From Nonomuraea zeae (GTDB lineage: Bacteria; Actinomycetota; Actinomycetes; Streptosporangiales; Streptosporangiaceae), in assembly GCF_005889725.1 (NCBI RefSeq), contig NZ_VCKX01000092.1, forward strand, positions 1-40,229: a DNA stretch of 40,229 bases, written 5' to 3'. Position 1 is the stretch's first letter. Every line of letters starts with the position of its first letter. Under the pieces are notes generated by a model. That model did not search any database and was not told the origin of the DNA. It saw only the letters and a list, made by a program, of their open reading frames with translations. Shown piece after piece: positions 28,478 to 36,784 of the stretch. Both the position numbers and the translations under genes were made by a program.

Positions 28478-30316
28478 TCAGCGTAGGTAGATGTCCGGCT
28501 TGGGAGGCGTGGGCATGCGGTCGCCGATGAAGAAGCTCGTGTGCGGCGGCTGGTTGTAGGCGGTGTTCTGCCACGCGATCGACACCCGGTAGAGCGGGTC
28601 GTGCATCAGCGTGTAGATGCGGCGGTCGGTGGGCGTGGGCGTGGAGTAGATGCGCAGCGCGCGGTTGTCGCTGGTGGGCCAGACGACCTCCTCGCGCCAG
28701 TCGCCGAACAGGTCTCCCGACAGCGACGGCGTCGCCTTGGTGCCGTTGTTGGAGTGCACGCCCGACGCGGTCAGGAGCCGGGTGTCCGCGCTGGTGCCGT
28801 ACTTGTCGATCCTGGTCTGGTCGAGCAGCTCCCTGACGGGGTCGGCGTCCCACCAGGCCAGGAAGTTGACCGAGGACGGCTTGCGGCCGGCCGTGTTGCC
28901 GGTGACGCTGCGCAGGTTCCCGTCGGCGGCCGACCAGAACTCCGAGGCGACCCGGACGGTCGAGATGTCACCGGCCACGCCACGGCCGTTGTCGGAGCCC
29001 GACGCCGTCTGCCAGAGGATCTGGCCGGTGCGCGGGTCGATGTAGAGGGAGCCGGGCTGGCTGGTGGACTCGCTGACCTTGAAGTACTCCAGGCCGGCCC
29101 TGGCCGGGTCGAAGTCCCCCAGGTGCTGGGCGTCGCCGTGGCCGGTGCGGGTGCTCCACAGGCCGGTGCCGTTGTCGTTCACGGTCATGGCGCCGTACAC
29201 GATCTCGTCGCGGCCGTCGGCGTCGACGTCGCCGACCGACAGGCTGTGGCTGCCCTGCCCGGCGTACTGCGAGCCCGCCGAGTTGCTGTCGAACGTCCAC
29301 CGCTTGGTGAGTGAGCCGTTGCGGAAGTCCCAGGCGGCGATCACTGAGCGGGTGTAGTAGCCGCGCGCCATGATGAGCGAGGGGCGCTCGCCGTCCAGGT
29401 ACGCCGTCCCGGCCAGGAAGCGGTCCACCCGGTTGCCGTAGCTGTCGCCCCAGGAGGAGACCGTGCCGCGCGGCGGGTCGTAGGAGACCGTGGACATGGC
29501 CGCGCCGCTCAGGCCGTTGAACATGGTCAGGTATTCGGGGCCCGACAGGACGTACCCGCTGGAGTTGCGGTAGTCGGCGCTGGAGCTGCCGATCACCGTG
29601 CCGGCGCCGTCCCTGGTGCCGTCGGCGGTCTTCATGGCGACCTCGGCCCGGCCGTCGCCGTCGTAGTCGTAGACCTGGAACTGGGTGTAGTGGGCGCCGG
29701 CGCGGATGTTGCGGCCCAGGTCGATGCGCCACAGGCGGGTGCCGTTGAGCCGGTACGCGTCCACGTACACGTTGCCGGTGTAGCCGGACTGGGAGTTGTC
29801 CTTGGCGTTGGACGGGTCCCACTTGAGCACGATCTCGTACTGGCCGTCACCGTCGACGTCGCCCACGCTGGCATCGTTGGCGCTGTAGGTGTAGGCGACC
29901 CCGTCCGGCGTGGTCCCGCCCGACGGCACCTGGATCGGGACGTCCAGGTACGAGCCGCCGGTGAAGCGCAGCGACGCCGGCGAAGCGCCCTGCTCGGCTC
30001 CGCCGGACACCGCCCTGACCGTGTAGGAGGCGTCGGCGGCGGCGCCGTTGTCGAGGTAGTTGGTCGAGGCGGTGAGGCCGGTGACGATCCTGGTGGAGCC
30101 CCGGTAGAGGTTGAAGGAGACGTCGTCGGGATCGGTGCCGAGCAGGCGCCAGGACACGAGGTTGCCCGAGCCGGACCGGACGCTGATCACCCCGCGGTCC
30201 AGGTCCTCCATCTGCTTGGTCGGCGGGGCCGCCTGGGCGGGGGCGCCGGTCGTCGTGATCGCCGTGGCCGCCGCCAGGGCGAGGGCGGCGGCCGCACCGG
30301 CCTTTCTTAACCGCAT
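28478..30316 (-). CDS. secreted rhamnogalacturonan lyase, PL11 family
   Basis: The 612-residue protein has a Sec signal peptide (RKAGAAAALALAAATAITTT, cleavage near residue 29, after AQA). A beta domain follows (MEDLDRGVISVRSGSGNLVS, then WRLLGTDPDDVSFNLYRGS), then the PL11 eight-bladed propeller. Calcium-type loops are clear: GDVDGDGQYEIVLKWDPSN, YDYDGDGRAEVAMKTADG, GDVDADGRDEIVYGAM, GDLFGDWREEVVWP. It should cut rhamnogalacturonan I of plant pectin by beta-elimination outside the cell, like YesW/YesX. No carbohydrate-binding module follows. ATG 30316 is behind AAAGGA. Upstream sites look like LacI-type operators, so it is probably induced by pectin sugars. No uptake genes adjoin it, so the rest of the pathway is elsewhere. 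Confidence 0.93.
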   Translation of the reverse strand: MRLRKAGAAAALALAAATAITTTGAPAQAAPPTKQMEDLDRGVISVRSGSGNLVSWRLLGTDPDDVSFNLYRGSTRIVTGLTASTNYLDNGAAADASYTVRAVSGGAEQGASPASLRFTGGSYLDVPIQVPSGGTTPDGVAYTYSANDASVGDVDGDGQYEIVLKWDPSNAKDNSQSGYTGNVYVDAYRLNGTRLWRIDLGRNIRAGAHYTQFQVYDYDGDGRAEVAMKTADGTRDGAGTVIGSSSADYRNSSGYVLSGPEYLTMFNGLSGAAMSTVSYDPPRGTVSSWGDSYGNRVDRFLAGTAYLDGERPSLIMARGYYTRSVIAAWDFRNGSLTKRWTFDSNSAGSQYAGQGSHSLSVGDVDADGRDEIVYGAMTVNDNGTGLWSTRTGHGDAQHLGDFDPARAGLEYFKVSESTSQPGSLYIDPRTGQILWQTASGSDNGRGVAGDISTVRVASEFWSAADGNLRSVTGNTAGRKPSSVNFLAWWDADPVRELLDQTRIDKYGTSADTRLLTASGVHSNNGTKATPSLSGDLFGDWREEVVWPTSDNRALRIYSTPTPTDRRIYTLMHDPLYRVSIAWQNTAYNQPPHTSFFIGDRMPTPPKPDIYLR

Positions 30317-30364
30317 TGCGTGGTCCTTTCAGCAGGGTTGTCGAAATGCGTGACACTTGGCTTG

Positions 30365-30432
30365 GTAAGCGCTTTCCCGCTGGGCAAAAAAGAAAGTTTC
30401 ATCGACTCCCGGGAACGCTTGTTAGCGCTAAC
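30365..30432. promoter_or_regulatory. LacI-type operators upstream of PL11 lyase
   Basis: GTTAGCGCTAAC (30421-30432) is a perfect 12-bp palindrome with the central CG of LacI sites. GTAAGCGCTTTC (30365-30376) has the same AGCGCT core. GAAAGTTTC (30392-30400) between them matches the GAAACTTTC-type element known upstream of streptomycete polysaccharide-degrading genes. All lie 49-117 bp before the lyase ATG. Confidence 0.7.
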
Positions 30433-30674
30433 GTCGTTGCGCCGGCAAAGCGTGGGGCACCGATGCGGGCATGACGTGCGAGTACGGTCATCTGCTCTCC
30501 TAGCCGGGGACGGAGGTGTAGCCGGCCGGTCTCCGGCGTATTAAAGCGTCCGCACTACCGGGCCGCAAGCGCCTGTGCGATCCGGCTTTTCCACCGGCGG
30601 CGTCGCGTGCGAGGCCGCCCTTACTCCCGCCTTGACAGACGAGCCTCCGGCCGTCCCCGGGGCGTTTGTTCACC
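30433..30674. other. non-coding stretch upstream of lyase promoter
   Basis: This 242-bp stretch between the operators and the HAD remnant shows no coding bias, no convincing promoter other than a lone TTGACA at 30632, and no strong dyad. With the next entry it makes up an 800-bp region without an intact gene. Confidence 0.4.
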
Positions 30675-31100
30675 ATGAATGCGGTGGCGAGCGCCGTCGC
30701 ATTCAGTCGCGGTCGGGCCGGTCCGGCCGTCTTGGAGCGCGTCTTCGCGCTGGCCGGGGCCCGGTGGCGAGCCGGCCCGTTCCACGCGCGGCTGCGCGAT
30801 CGGGGCATCAGCTCGTGGGAGGCGCTGTGACCTCTTCGTGCGGCATCGGCGGAGTCTGGTACGCCCGCTGCCCGGTGTGGAGGCCGCACTCGACCGGCTC
30901 GGCCGATCCCACCGGCTGTGGCTGATCACCAACGGCGCTTCCCGGCTGCAGCGGCTCTGCTCCCGGCGCTCGATCGCGGCTGGCCCGCCGTCCACGTCTG
31001 CGGTCCCGGCGCCTGCTCGGCCGACGTGGGGTCGGCGCACGTGCCGGAGGTCGGCCGGGTACGGCTGCCGTGCGCGCACGACGCGGGCCAGGCGTGCTGA
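30675..31100 (+). pseudogene. HAD-family hydrolase remnant
   Basis: ATG 30675 opens a 51-codon frame ending GARWRAGPFHARLRDRGISS-WEAL at TGA 30828. The next frame immediately resumes with CDLFVRHRRSLVRPLPGVEA and LDRLGRSHRLWLITNGASR, the HAD central segment with its LITNG motif. A third frame then gives LLPALDRGWPAVHVCGPGAC to TGA 31098. The order fits a single HAD hydrolase with two frameshifts and a deletion of the part holding the KPD and GD motifs. The N-terminal Asp motif is also absent. It is not the same gene as the HAD at 71-663. Its neighbours, PL11 lyase and MOSC, face other ways, so it is an isolated relic. Confidence 0.55.
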
Positions 31101-31122
31101 CCTGCGGCCGTGCCCGGGGACG

Positions 31123-31665
31123 TCAGACGCGGTCCAGGGGGCGATGGGGCTCGGCCGGGAGGTCCACCGCGATCGCGTCACCTGGCCGTACGACGCCGCC
31201 CTGCCTGACGACGCTCATGACGCCGGCCTTGCGGACCAGGTTCCCGGCCTCGTCACGGCCGACGACCTGCTTGAGCAGGCCGGTCTGGAAGTTGTCGATC
31301 TGCACGCACGGATTGCGCAGCCCGGTCAGCTCCACCACGGCCTCGTCCCCGATGCGCAGCAGCGTGCCCACCGGCAGGCCGAGCAGGTCGATGCCACGGG
31401 TGGTGATGTTCTCGCCGAGCTCTCCAGGGCTGACGGTGAAGCCCGCCTCGCCCACTTCGGCGAACAGCTCCTCGTGGATGAGGTGGACCTGGCGCAGGTT
31501 CGGCTGGGTGGGATCCTGGGCGACGCGGGAGCGGTGCTTGACCGTCACGCCGGCGTGCACGTCGCCTTCCACGCCGAGCCCCGCGAGCAGCGTGATGCTC
31601 TCGTGGTTCGGCTTGGTGAAGGAGTACTCGCCGTTGCTGCTGACCGCCGTGACAGTGCCACTCAT
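31123..31665 (-). CDS. MOSC-domain protein
   Basis: The 180-residue protein is a single MOSC domain: MSGTVTAVSSNGEYSFTKPN, GLGVEGDVHAGVTVKHRSRV, QVHLIHEELFAEVGEAG, LGENITTRGIDLLGLPVGT and the conserved Cys120 in LRNPC. Stand-alone MOSC proteins are thought to handle molybdenum cofactor sulphur or to detoxify N-hydroxylated compounds, as YiiM does with an N-terminal link to 6-N-hydroxylaminopurine reduction. No molybdenum gene is near. ATG 31665 follows GGGGGAG at nine bases. It runs in the same direction as the GNAT gene 132 bp upstream but probably has its own promoter. Confidence 0.9.
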   Translation of the reverse strand: MSGTVTAVSSNGEYSFTKPNHESITLLAGLGVEGDVHAGVTVKHRSRVAQDPTQPNLRQVHLIHEELFAEVGEAGFTVSPGELGENITTRGIDLLGLPVGTLLRIGDEAVVELTGLRNPCVQIDNFQTGLLKQVVGRDEAGNLVRKAGVMSVVRQGGVVRPGDAIAVDLPAEPHRPLDRV

Positions 31666-31797
31666 GCTCTTTTACTCCCCCAAATGCCGCAGACTCGACC
31701 TGGAGCTTAACCCAGCGCGGGCGGCCGGTCCGCCGCCGCCCTCGGCCTCCGCGTCGCGCCACCAGCCGGCCAGCCAACCAACCAGCCGGCGGCAGTG

Positions 31798-32325
31798 TCA
31801 TGAGCGGGTGAAGACGACGACGCCGGTGTCCGGTCCGGTCAGGCGCTGCCAGCCGAGTCGTTCGTAGAGCCGGATCGCGTCGTGCGCCTTCGGCGCGGTG
31901 AGCAGCCAGCAGTTGGGTGCGTCTTCGCAGAGCAGGCCGAGGATGCGCGCCGCCAGCCCCTGCCCGCGGGCGTGCGGGCTGACCGCCAGCTCGTCGACCT
32001 CCAGCGTCCCGCTCAGCCGCGCCTCCGCCTGGCCGCCGAGCAGGCGGTTCACCCCGTCGTAGGAGCGGCCCGAGGGGAACGGGCTCGGGGTCGGCCACGC
32101 CGTGCCGAATCCCGCGGGCCTGCCGTCGTGGACGGCGAGCACCGCGACGAAGCCGGGGCGCAGGGCGTCCGCGGTCAGGCGCTCGGCGAAGGCGGCGGCG
32201 TCCCGGGCGTCCTCGTGCCAGGGCGGGCCGCTGAACGAGGCGAGGTAGACCTCCGCCAGCTCGGCGGCGCGGGCGAGGGCGCCGGGGCCGGTGAGTCGTT
32301 CGAGCGTACTGTCTTCAGGCGGCAT
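31798..32325 (-). CDS. GNAT-family N-acetyltransferase
   Basis: The 175-residue protein has the acetyl-CoA motif ELAVSPHARGQGLAARIL at about 113-130 and the C-terminal beta-strand APKAHDAIRLYERLGWQRL. The N-terminal part (RAAELAEVYLASFSGPPWHE) resembles GNATs of the actinobacterial DUF-type that acylate small molecules. The substrate is unknown. ATG 32325 is chosen because TATCGT lies seven bases upstream on its strand, the spacing of a leaderless start; a longer frame to ATG 32352 has no better site. It stands between MOSC and malic enzyme, all on the same strand. Confidence 0.85.
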   Translation of the reverse strand: MPPEDSTLERLTGPGALARAAELAEVYLASFSGPPWHEDARDAAAFAERLTADALRPGFVAVLAVHDGRPAGFGTAWPTPSPFPSGRSYDGVNRLLGGQAEARLSGTLEVDELAVSPHARGQGLAARILGLLCEDAPNCWLLTAPKAHDAIRLYERLGWQRLTGPDTGVVVFTRS

Positions 32326-32411
32326 GGCAGTGACGATAGATCGCCCGCGCATCACTGGTCAACCTGAGATAGACAGTTATGGTCTGCGGATGGCACCGGC
32401 CCCGAGCGCGG

Positions 32412-34064
32412 TCAGCCGACCGGGCGGTACTCCGGCTGCCACATCGCGTCCTGCACCCGCTGGACGAGATCGCCCGGTTCGGCGCGGGCCAGCCCCTCCT
32501 CGGCCGCCTGCCGCGCCACCGCCACCGCCACCGTCGCCGAGATCGCCCGCAGGTTCTCCACCGGCGGCAGCAACGCAGCGCCCGGGGCGGTGACGTCCAC
32601 CAGCCCGGCCACCGCCTCGGCCGCGGCCCGCAGCATCCCGTCGCTGATCCGCCGCGCACGCGACACGACCGCGCCCAGCCCCAGCCCCGGATACAGCAGC
32701 GCGTTGTTCGCCTGCGCGATGGAGTAGGTGACGCCGTCACGGACGACGGGATCGGCCGGGATGCCCGTGGCCACCAGGGCCCGGCCGCCGGTCCAGTTCA
32801 GCAGGTCCTGCGGCGTCGCCTCGATCCGGTCCGTCGGGTTCGAGATCGGGAAGATGACCGGCCGGTCCACCCCGGCCGCCATCGCCCGCACGATCTCCTC
32901 GGTGAACGCGCCGTGCGCCGTGGACGTGCCGAGCAGCATGGTCGGCTTGACCCGTTTGACGACCTCCGCGAGCCCGATGCCGTCCGCGCCCCGCTCCCAG
33001 CCGGAGACCTCGTCGGCCGGGCGGGCGTACATAACCTGGAAGTCCCGCAGATCCGGCAGGTCATCGGTCAGCAGGCCCTGCTTGTCGACCGCCCAGATCC
33101 GCCGTACGGCCTCCGCCCGCTCCAGGCCGTCGCGGACCATCGCGTCGCGCAGCTGGTCGGCCACGCCCACGCCGGCCGTGCCCGCTCCGAACACGACGAT
33201 CCGCTGCGCCCGCAACGGCGTCCCCGACACCCGGCACGCCCCCAGCACCGCCGCCAGGACGATCGCGCCCGTCCCCTGCATGTCGTCGTTGAACGTCGGC
33301 AACCGGTCGGCGTACCTCTCCAGGATGCGCCGCGCGTTCGACGGCCCGAAATCCTCCCAGTGCAGCATCGCCTCGGGGAACAGCCGGGAGATCATCGACA
33401 CGAAGGCCTCGATGAACTCGTCGTAACGTTTCCCCCGCACCCGGGAATGCCGCTCCCCCACGTAGAACGGATCGTTGAGCAGCCGCTCGTTGTCGGTCCC
33501 GACGTCCAGGGCGATGGGAATGGCCCGGCCGGGGTCGATGCCCGCCGCGGCCGTGTAGACCGCCAGCTTCCCGGTCGCGATCCCGGCGCCGCCCCCCACG
33601 CCCCAGTCCCCGATGCCCAGGATCTCCTCGGCATCGGAGGCGACGATCAGATCCACTCCATCAGCGTCGCGGCCGAAATTACGGAAGGCTCGTTCCATGC
33701 CGGCCACGTCGTCGATGGACAGGTACACCCCGCGCGGCCGCCGATACTCATGGCTGTAGGCCTTGATGGCTTCCGCGACCGTCGGGTCGTAGACGATCGG
33801 CAGCATCTCCCTCAGATGGTCCGCCAGCACCCGGAAGAACAGCACCTCATTGCGGTCCTGCAGCGCGCTCAGGTAGACGTGCTTCTGCAGATCGTCCGGC
33901 TGCGCCCTGTACTGCGCGTACGCCCGGCCCGCCTGCGCCTCGATCGTCTCCACCGCCGACGGGATCAGCCCCACCAGCCCCAGCTCCGCCCGCTCCTCCT
34001 GGCTGAAGGCCGTCCCCTTGTTCAGCAGCGGATCGTCCAGCACCGCCCGCCTGCCATGACTCAT
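32412..34064 (-). CDS. NAD(P)-dependent malic enzyme
   Basis: The 550-residue protein is a classical long malic enzyme. It shows NKGTAFSQEERAELGLVGLI, then a catalytic Tyr region (REMLPIVYDPTVAEAI), EILGIGDWGVGGGAGIATGK, the metal-binding ALDVGTDNERLL and LHWEDFGPSNA, the signature PTFNDDMQGTGAIVLAAVLG, and the NAD(P) fold VVFGAGTAGVGVADQL. It oxidatively decarboxylates malate to pyruvate, linking the TCA cycle to pyruvate and reducing power. The C-terminal motif SNPTDRIEATPQDLLNWTGG is also conserved. ATG 34064 is preferred; GTG 34076 is an alternative. It is divergent from a cysteine hydrolase with a 260-bp gap, and nothing in the gap is conclusive. Confidence 0.94.
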   Translation of the reverse strand: MSHGRRAVLDDPLLNKGTAFSQEERAELGLVGLIPSAVETIEAQAGRAYAQYRAQPDDLQKHVYLSALQDRNEVLFFRVLADHLREMLPIVYDPTVAEAIKAYSHEYRRPRGVYLSIDDVAGMERAFRNFGRDADGVDLIVASDAEEILGIGDWGVGGGAGIATGKLAVYTAAAGIDPGRAIPIALDVGTDNERLLNDPFYVGERHSRVRGKRYDEFIEAFVSMISRLFPEAMLHWEDFGPSNARRILERYADRLPTFNDDMQGTGAIVLAAVLGACRVSGTPLRAQRIVVFGAGTAGVGVADQLRDAMVRDGLERAEAVRRIWAVDKQGLLTDDLPDLRDFQVMYARPADEVSGWERGADGIGLAEVVKRVKPTMLLGTSTAHGAFTEEIVRAMAAGVDRPVIFPISNPTDRIEATPQDLLNWTGGRALVATGIPADPVVRDGVTYSIAQANNALLYPGLGLGAVVSRARRISDGMLRAAAEAVAGLVDVTAPGAALLPPVENLRAISATVAVAVARQAAEEGLARAEPGDLVQRVQDAMWQPEYRPVG

Positions 34065-34324
34065 CGACACACCCACAGCCCTACCCGGGCCGCGGCGCCC
34101 GGAAGTTCAGGCCCCGTTCAACAGAGCACACCGAACAGGTCAGCTCCGCGATCACGAGCAGGCCGGCCGATCACCGGCGCGGGCGGTGCTTGCCGCCCGC
34201 TTGACCTGAACAGGACCGTTCGGCCAGGTCCCGATGGTCGAGCACGGGTAGACCTGCCGGGGGGGAGCCCTGCCAGGTACGCCCGGCGCCGGCCCGCTCC
34301 TCGATCCGAGTCCGAGGAGGAACC

Positions 34325-34954
34325 GTGACCCAGGCATACGACACCCGCCGCACAGCGGTCCTGCTGGTCGATCCCTACAACGACTTCATCTCCGAAGGCG
34401 GCAAGCTCTGGCCACGACTTGAGCCCGTGGCCAAGGAGGTCGGCCTGGTGGACCACCTGCGTACCGTGATCGCCTCCGCCCGCGAGGCCCGCATCCAGGT
34501 GATGTTCGTCCCGCACCGCCAGTGGGAGCCGGGCGACTACGACACCTGGGCCCACCCGAACCCGACCCAGCGCGGCATCCAGGAGCGGCACAGCTTCGCC
34601 CGCGGCACCTGGGGCGGGGAGTTCCACCCCGACCTCCAGCCGCAGGCGGGCGACATCGTCATCCATCAGCACTGGGCGCAGAGCGGGTTCGCCAACACCG
34701 ACCTGGACTTCCAGCTCAAGCAGCACGACATCAGCCATGTCGTGGTCGTCGGCGTGCTGGCCAACACCTGCATCGAGTCGACCAGCCGGTTCGCGATGGA
34801 GCTCGGCTACCACGTGACGCTGGTCCGCGACGCCACCGCCGCCTTCCTCCCCGAGATGATGCACGCCGCGCATGAGCTGAACGGTCCCACGTTCGCCCAT
34901 GCCATCCTCACCACGGAAGAGCTGGTCAGCGCGTTCGAAGCAGCGCGGACCTGA
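34325..34954 (+). CDS. cysteine hydrolase, isochorismatase family
   Basis: The 209-residue protein has VLLVDPYNDFISEGGK with catalytic Asp16, and VVVVGVLANTCIESTSRFAME with nucleophile Cys149, so the active-site Cys is intact, unlike the relative at 13664. The middle motif reads DIVIHQHWAQSGFANTDLD; the catalytic Lys expected there is not evident, with His114 or His116 near the place. The FANTDLDFQLK signature puts it in a subfamily common in soil bacteria but without fixed substrate. GTG 34325 follows a strong GAGGAGG. It is probably a single-gene transcript ended by the hairpin at 34958, and is followed by the VOC gene. Confidence 0.87.
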   Translation: MTQAYDTRRTAVLLVDPYNDFISEGGKLWPRLEPVAKEVGLVDHLRTVIASAREARIQVMFVPHRQWEPGDYDTWAHPNPTQRGIQERHSFARGTWGGEFHPDLQPQAGDIVIHQHWAQSGFANTDLDFQLKQHDISHVVVVGVLANTCIESTSRFAMELGYHVTLVRDATAAFLPEMMHAAHELNGPTFAHAILTTEELVSAFEAART

Positions 34955-34957
34955 TCC

Positions 34958-34991
34958 GCACCGGCCGGAGCGGGTCAGGCCGGTCCGGTGC
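34958..34991 (+). terminator. candidate hairpin after cysteine hydrolase
   Basis: GCACCGG (34958-34964) and CCGGTGC (34985-34991) form a 7-bp stem with a 20-base loop that can pair further through GGCC repeats. No T tract. Confidence 0.35.
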
Positions 34992-35140
34992 TTACCCAAA
35001 GGTGGACGGACCTCTGCCGGCAGTTGAACCGCCATTCCTGGACTTCGGCGGCACGGGCCGCGAGGTTGGAAGGTGGGGCGCGGCGGCGGCCCCGGCGGCA
35101 TCCGCAGGCCGGCGGCATCGAACGGGGAGGAGCCGAGGTC

Positions 35141-35584
35141 ATGGACATGAAGCTCGAGGTCGTGGTGGTGCCGGTCGCCGACGTCGACCGCTCCAAGGAC
35201 TTCTACAAGGCGCTCGGCTGGCGGGAGGACGCCGACTTCTCCGCCGGTACGGACTTCCGGGTCGTGCAGCTGACCCCGCCCGGCTCGGCCTGCTCGGTCA
35301 TCTTCGGGACCGGGATCACCTCGGTCACGCCGGGCTCGATGCAGGGCCTGTACCTGATCGTCGACGACATAGAGGCGGCCCGCTCCGAGCTCGTGGACCG
35401 CGGGGCCGACGTAGGCGAGGTGTTCCACGACGCGGGCGGCGTGTGGCACCACGCCGGGACCGAGCAGCGGGTGCCGGGCCCGGACCCGGACCGCAAGAGC
35501 TACGGCTCTTTCGCCTCCTTCAGCGACCCCGACGGCAACGGCTGGCTGCTCCAGGAGATCACCACCCGCCTTCCTGGCCGGTGA
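35141..35584 (+). CDS. VOC-family (glyoxalase-like) protein
   Basis: The 147-residue protein has the vicinal-oxygen-chelate fold in two modules: MDMKLEVVVVPVADVDRSKD, FYKALGWREDADFS, and SMQGLYLIVDDIEAARSELVD, ending with SFASFSDPDGNGWLLQEITT. The C-terminal DPDGNGWLLQE is the usual metal-ligand strand, with the Glu near the end as a likely ligand. Members include glyoxalases, fosfomycin-resistance proteins and dioxygenases; nothing here narrows it. ATG 35141 follows GGGGAGGAGCCGAGG; the next ATG two codons in is possible. The 186-bp gap before it contains no other recognised feature. Confidence 0.87.
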   Translation: MDMKLEVVVVPVADVDRSKDFYKALGWREDADFSAGTDFRVVQLTPPGSACSVIFGTGITSVTPGSMQGLYLIVDDIEAARSELVDRGADVGEVFHDAGGVWHHAGTEQRVPGPDPDRKSYGSFASFSDPDGNGWLLQEITTRLPGR

Positions 35585-35604
35585 CCCGCAGGCCGGCGAC
35601 ACAA

Positions 35605-35653
35605 TAAGCAACTCACGTTGACTAACTCGCACTTAGTCAACTATGGTTGCTTA
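35605..35653. promoter_or_regulatory. nested 49-bp palindromic operator and leaderless promoter
   Basis: Inner arms GTTGACTAA (35617-35625) and TTAGTCAAC (35633-35641) and outer arms TAAGCAAC (35605-35612) and GTTGCTTA (35646-35653) share the same centre, 35629. Each side also makes its own small dyad CAAC-N4-GTTG. TTGACT (35618-35623), an 18-bp spacer and TATGGT (35642-35647) form a promoter whose start would fall at the ATG 35655. Confidence 0.8.
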
Positions 35654-35654
35654 C

Positions 35655-36740
35655 ATGCCTCCAAGCTTCTTCTCCCGAACAGGCCTGCTCGCCGTCGCCC
35701 TGACCGTGGCAGGCGCGACCATGACCGCCCCTCCCGCCTTCGCGGCCGACCGCGACCGAGGTCACGTCAGGCTCCAGCGCGCGCTGGAGCAGGCCGTGGC
35801 CGGCGGTGGCCCCGGCATCGTCGCCGAGCTCAGGGACGGCCGGGCCACGCCGTGGTTCGGCACCGCGGGGGTGGCCGACCTGGCGACCGGCCAGCGGCGC
35901 CGGCCCGGCGAGCACTTCCGCATCGGCAGCTTCACCAAGGCGTTCGTCGGCACGGTGGTCCTGCAGCTGGCGGCGGAAGCCCGGCTCACCCTCGACGACA
36001 CGGTGGCCAGGTGGCTGCCCGGCGTGGTCGAGGAACACCTCGGCGCGGACGGCACCAAGATCACCATCAGGCAGCTGCTCAACCACACCAGCGGGCTCCC
36101 CGACGCCTACCCCGGCCAGGAGACCCCGCGTCCCGAAGAGCCCGGCAAGCGCTTCATCTACTCGAAGGTCAACTACAACCTCGCCGGCATGATCGTCGAA
36201 CACGCGACGGGATCGACCCTCGCCGGCGAGATCGAGCGCCGCATCGCCCGCCCGCTGCACCTGACCGGCACGTACCTGCCCGGCGAGGGCGAGACGCTCC
36301 GCGACCCGCACGCCCGGCACTACTCCAGGCAGGACCAGAACGGCCAGGAGACGGACGTCCACGACGTGACCGAGATCGACCTGAGCTGGGCCTGGGCCGC
36401 CGGGGGCATGGTCTCGACGACCTCGGACCTGCACCGGTTCCTCGACGCGCTGCTGCGCGGCCGGCTCCTGCCGCCAGCCCAGCAGGAGGAGATGTTCACG
36501 ACGGTCTCGACGGAGGGCTCGGGCTGGGTCCCGGACACCAGGTACGGCCTCGGCGTCTACGCCCAGAAGCTCCCCTGCGGCGTCACGCTCTGGGGCGGCG
36601 GCGGCTTCATCCAGGGCTCGACCACGTACGCGATGGGCGAGCGCACGGGCGCCCACACCCTGGTGAGCAACCTGAACGGCGACTGGAACGACTTCCACCA
36701 GACCTTCGCCCAGCTCTTCGGCGCCCGATTCTGCCGCTGA
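35655..36740 (+). CDS. exported serine hydrolase, beta-lactamase/DD-peptidase fold
   Basis: The 361-residue protein has a Sec signal (FFSRTGLLAVALTVAGATMT, cleavage near AFA-A at residue 30). The first active-site motif is intact: IGSFTKAF, Ser92-x-x-Lys95. The second motif, Tyr-x-Asn in DD-peptidases, reads Tyr169-Ser-Lys171 (YSKVNYN), and the third, normally HTG or KTG, reads LWGGGGFIQG near residue 312, without His or Lys. So the nucleophile is there but two motifs deviate. It may be an esterase or a modified DD-peptidase. ATG 35655 is preferred because it lies seven bases after the -10 box, suggesting a leaderless transcript; ATG 35643 lies inside that -10 box. Confidence 0.85.
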   Translation: MPPSFFSRTGLLAVALTVAGATMTAPPAFAADRDRGHVRLQRALEQAVAGGGPGIVAELRDGRATPWFGTAGVADLATGQRRRPGEHFRIGSFTKAFVGTVVLQLAAEARLTLDDTVARWLPGVVEEHLGADGTKITIRQLLNHTSGLPDAYPGQETPRPEEPGKRFIYSKVNYNLAGMIVEHATGSTLAGEIERRIARPLHLTGTYLPGEGETLRDPHARHYSRQDQNGQETDVHDVTEIDLSWAWAAGGMVSTTSDLHRFLDALLRGRLLPPAQQEEMFTTVSTEGSGWVPDTRYGLGVYAQKLPCGVTLWGGGGFIQGSTTYAMGERTGAHTLVSNLNGDWNDFHQTFAQLFGARFCR

Positions 36741-36784
36741 GGCCGCCGCCCCTCACCGAGCGAGCCGGCCCAGACGCGCGCCAC

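Noticed and set aside
30621..31181. A 186-codon minus frame upstream of the MOSC gene
   Set aside because: Arg/Ser/Pro-rich shadow composition with no domain, opposite the HAD remnant.
32379..34328. A 649-codon plus frame opposite malic enzyme
   Set aside because: It is the antisense shadow of a clearly recognised enzyme, with His/Arg/Gln-rich composition and no motifs.
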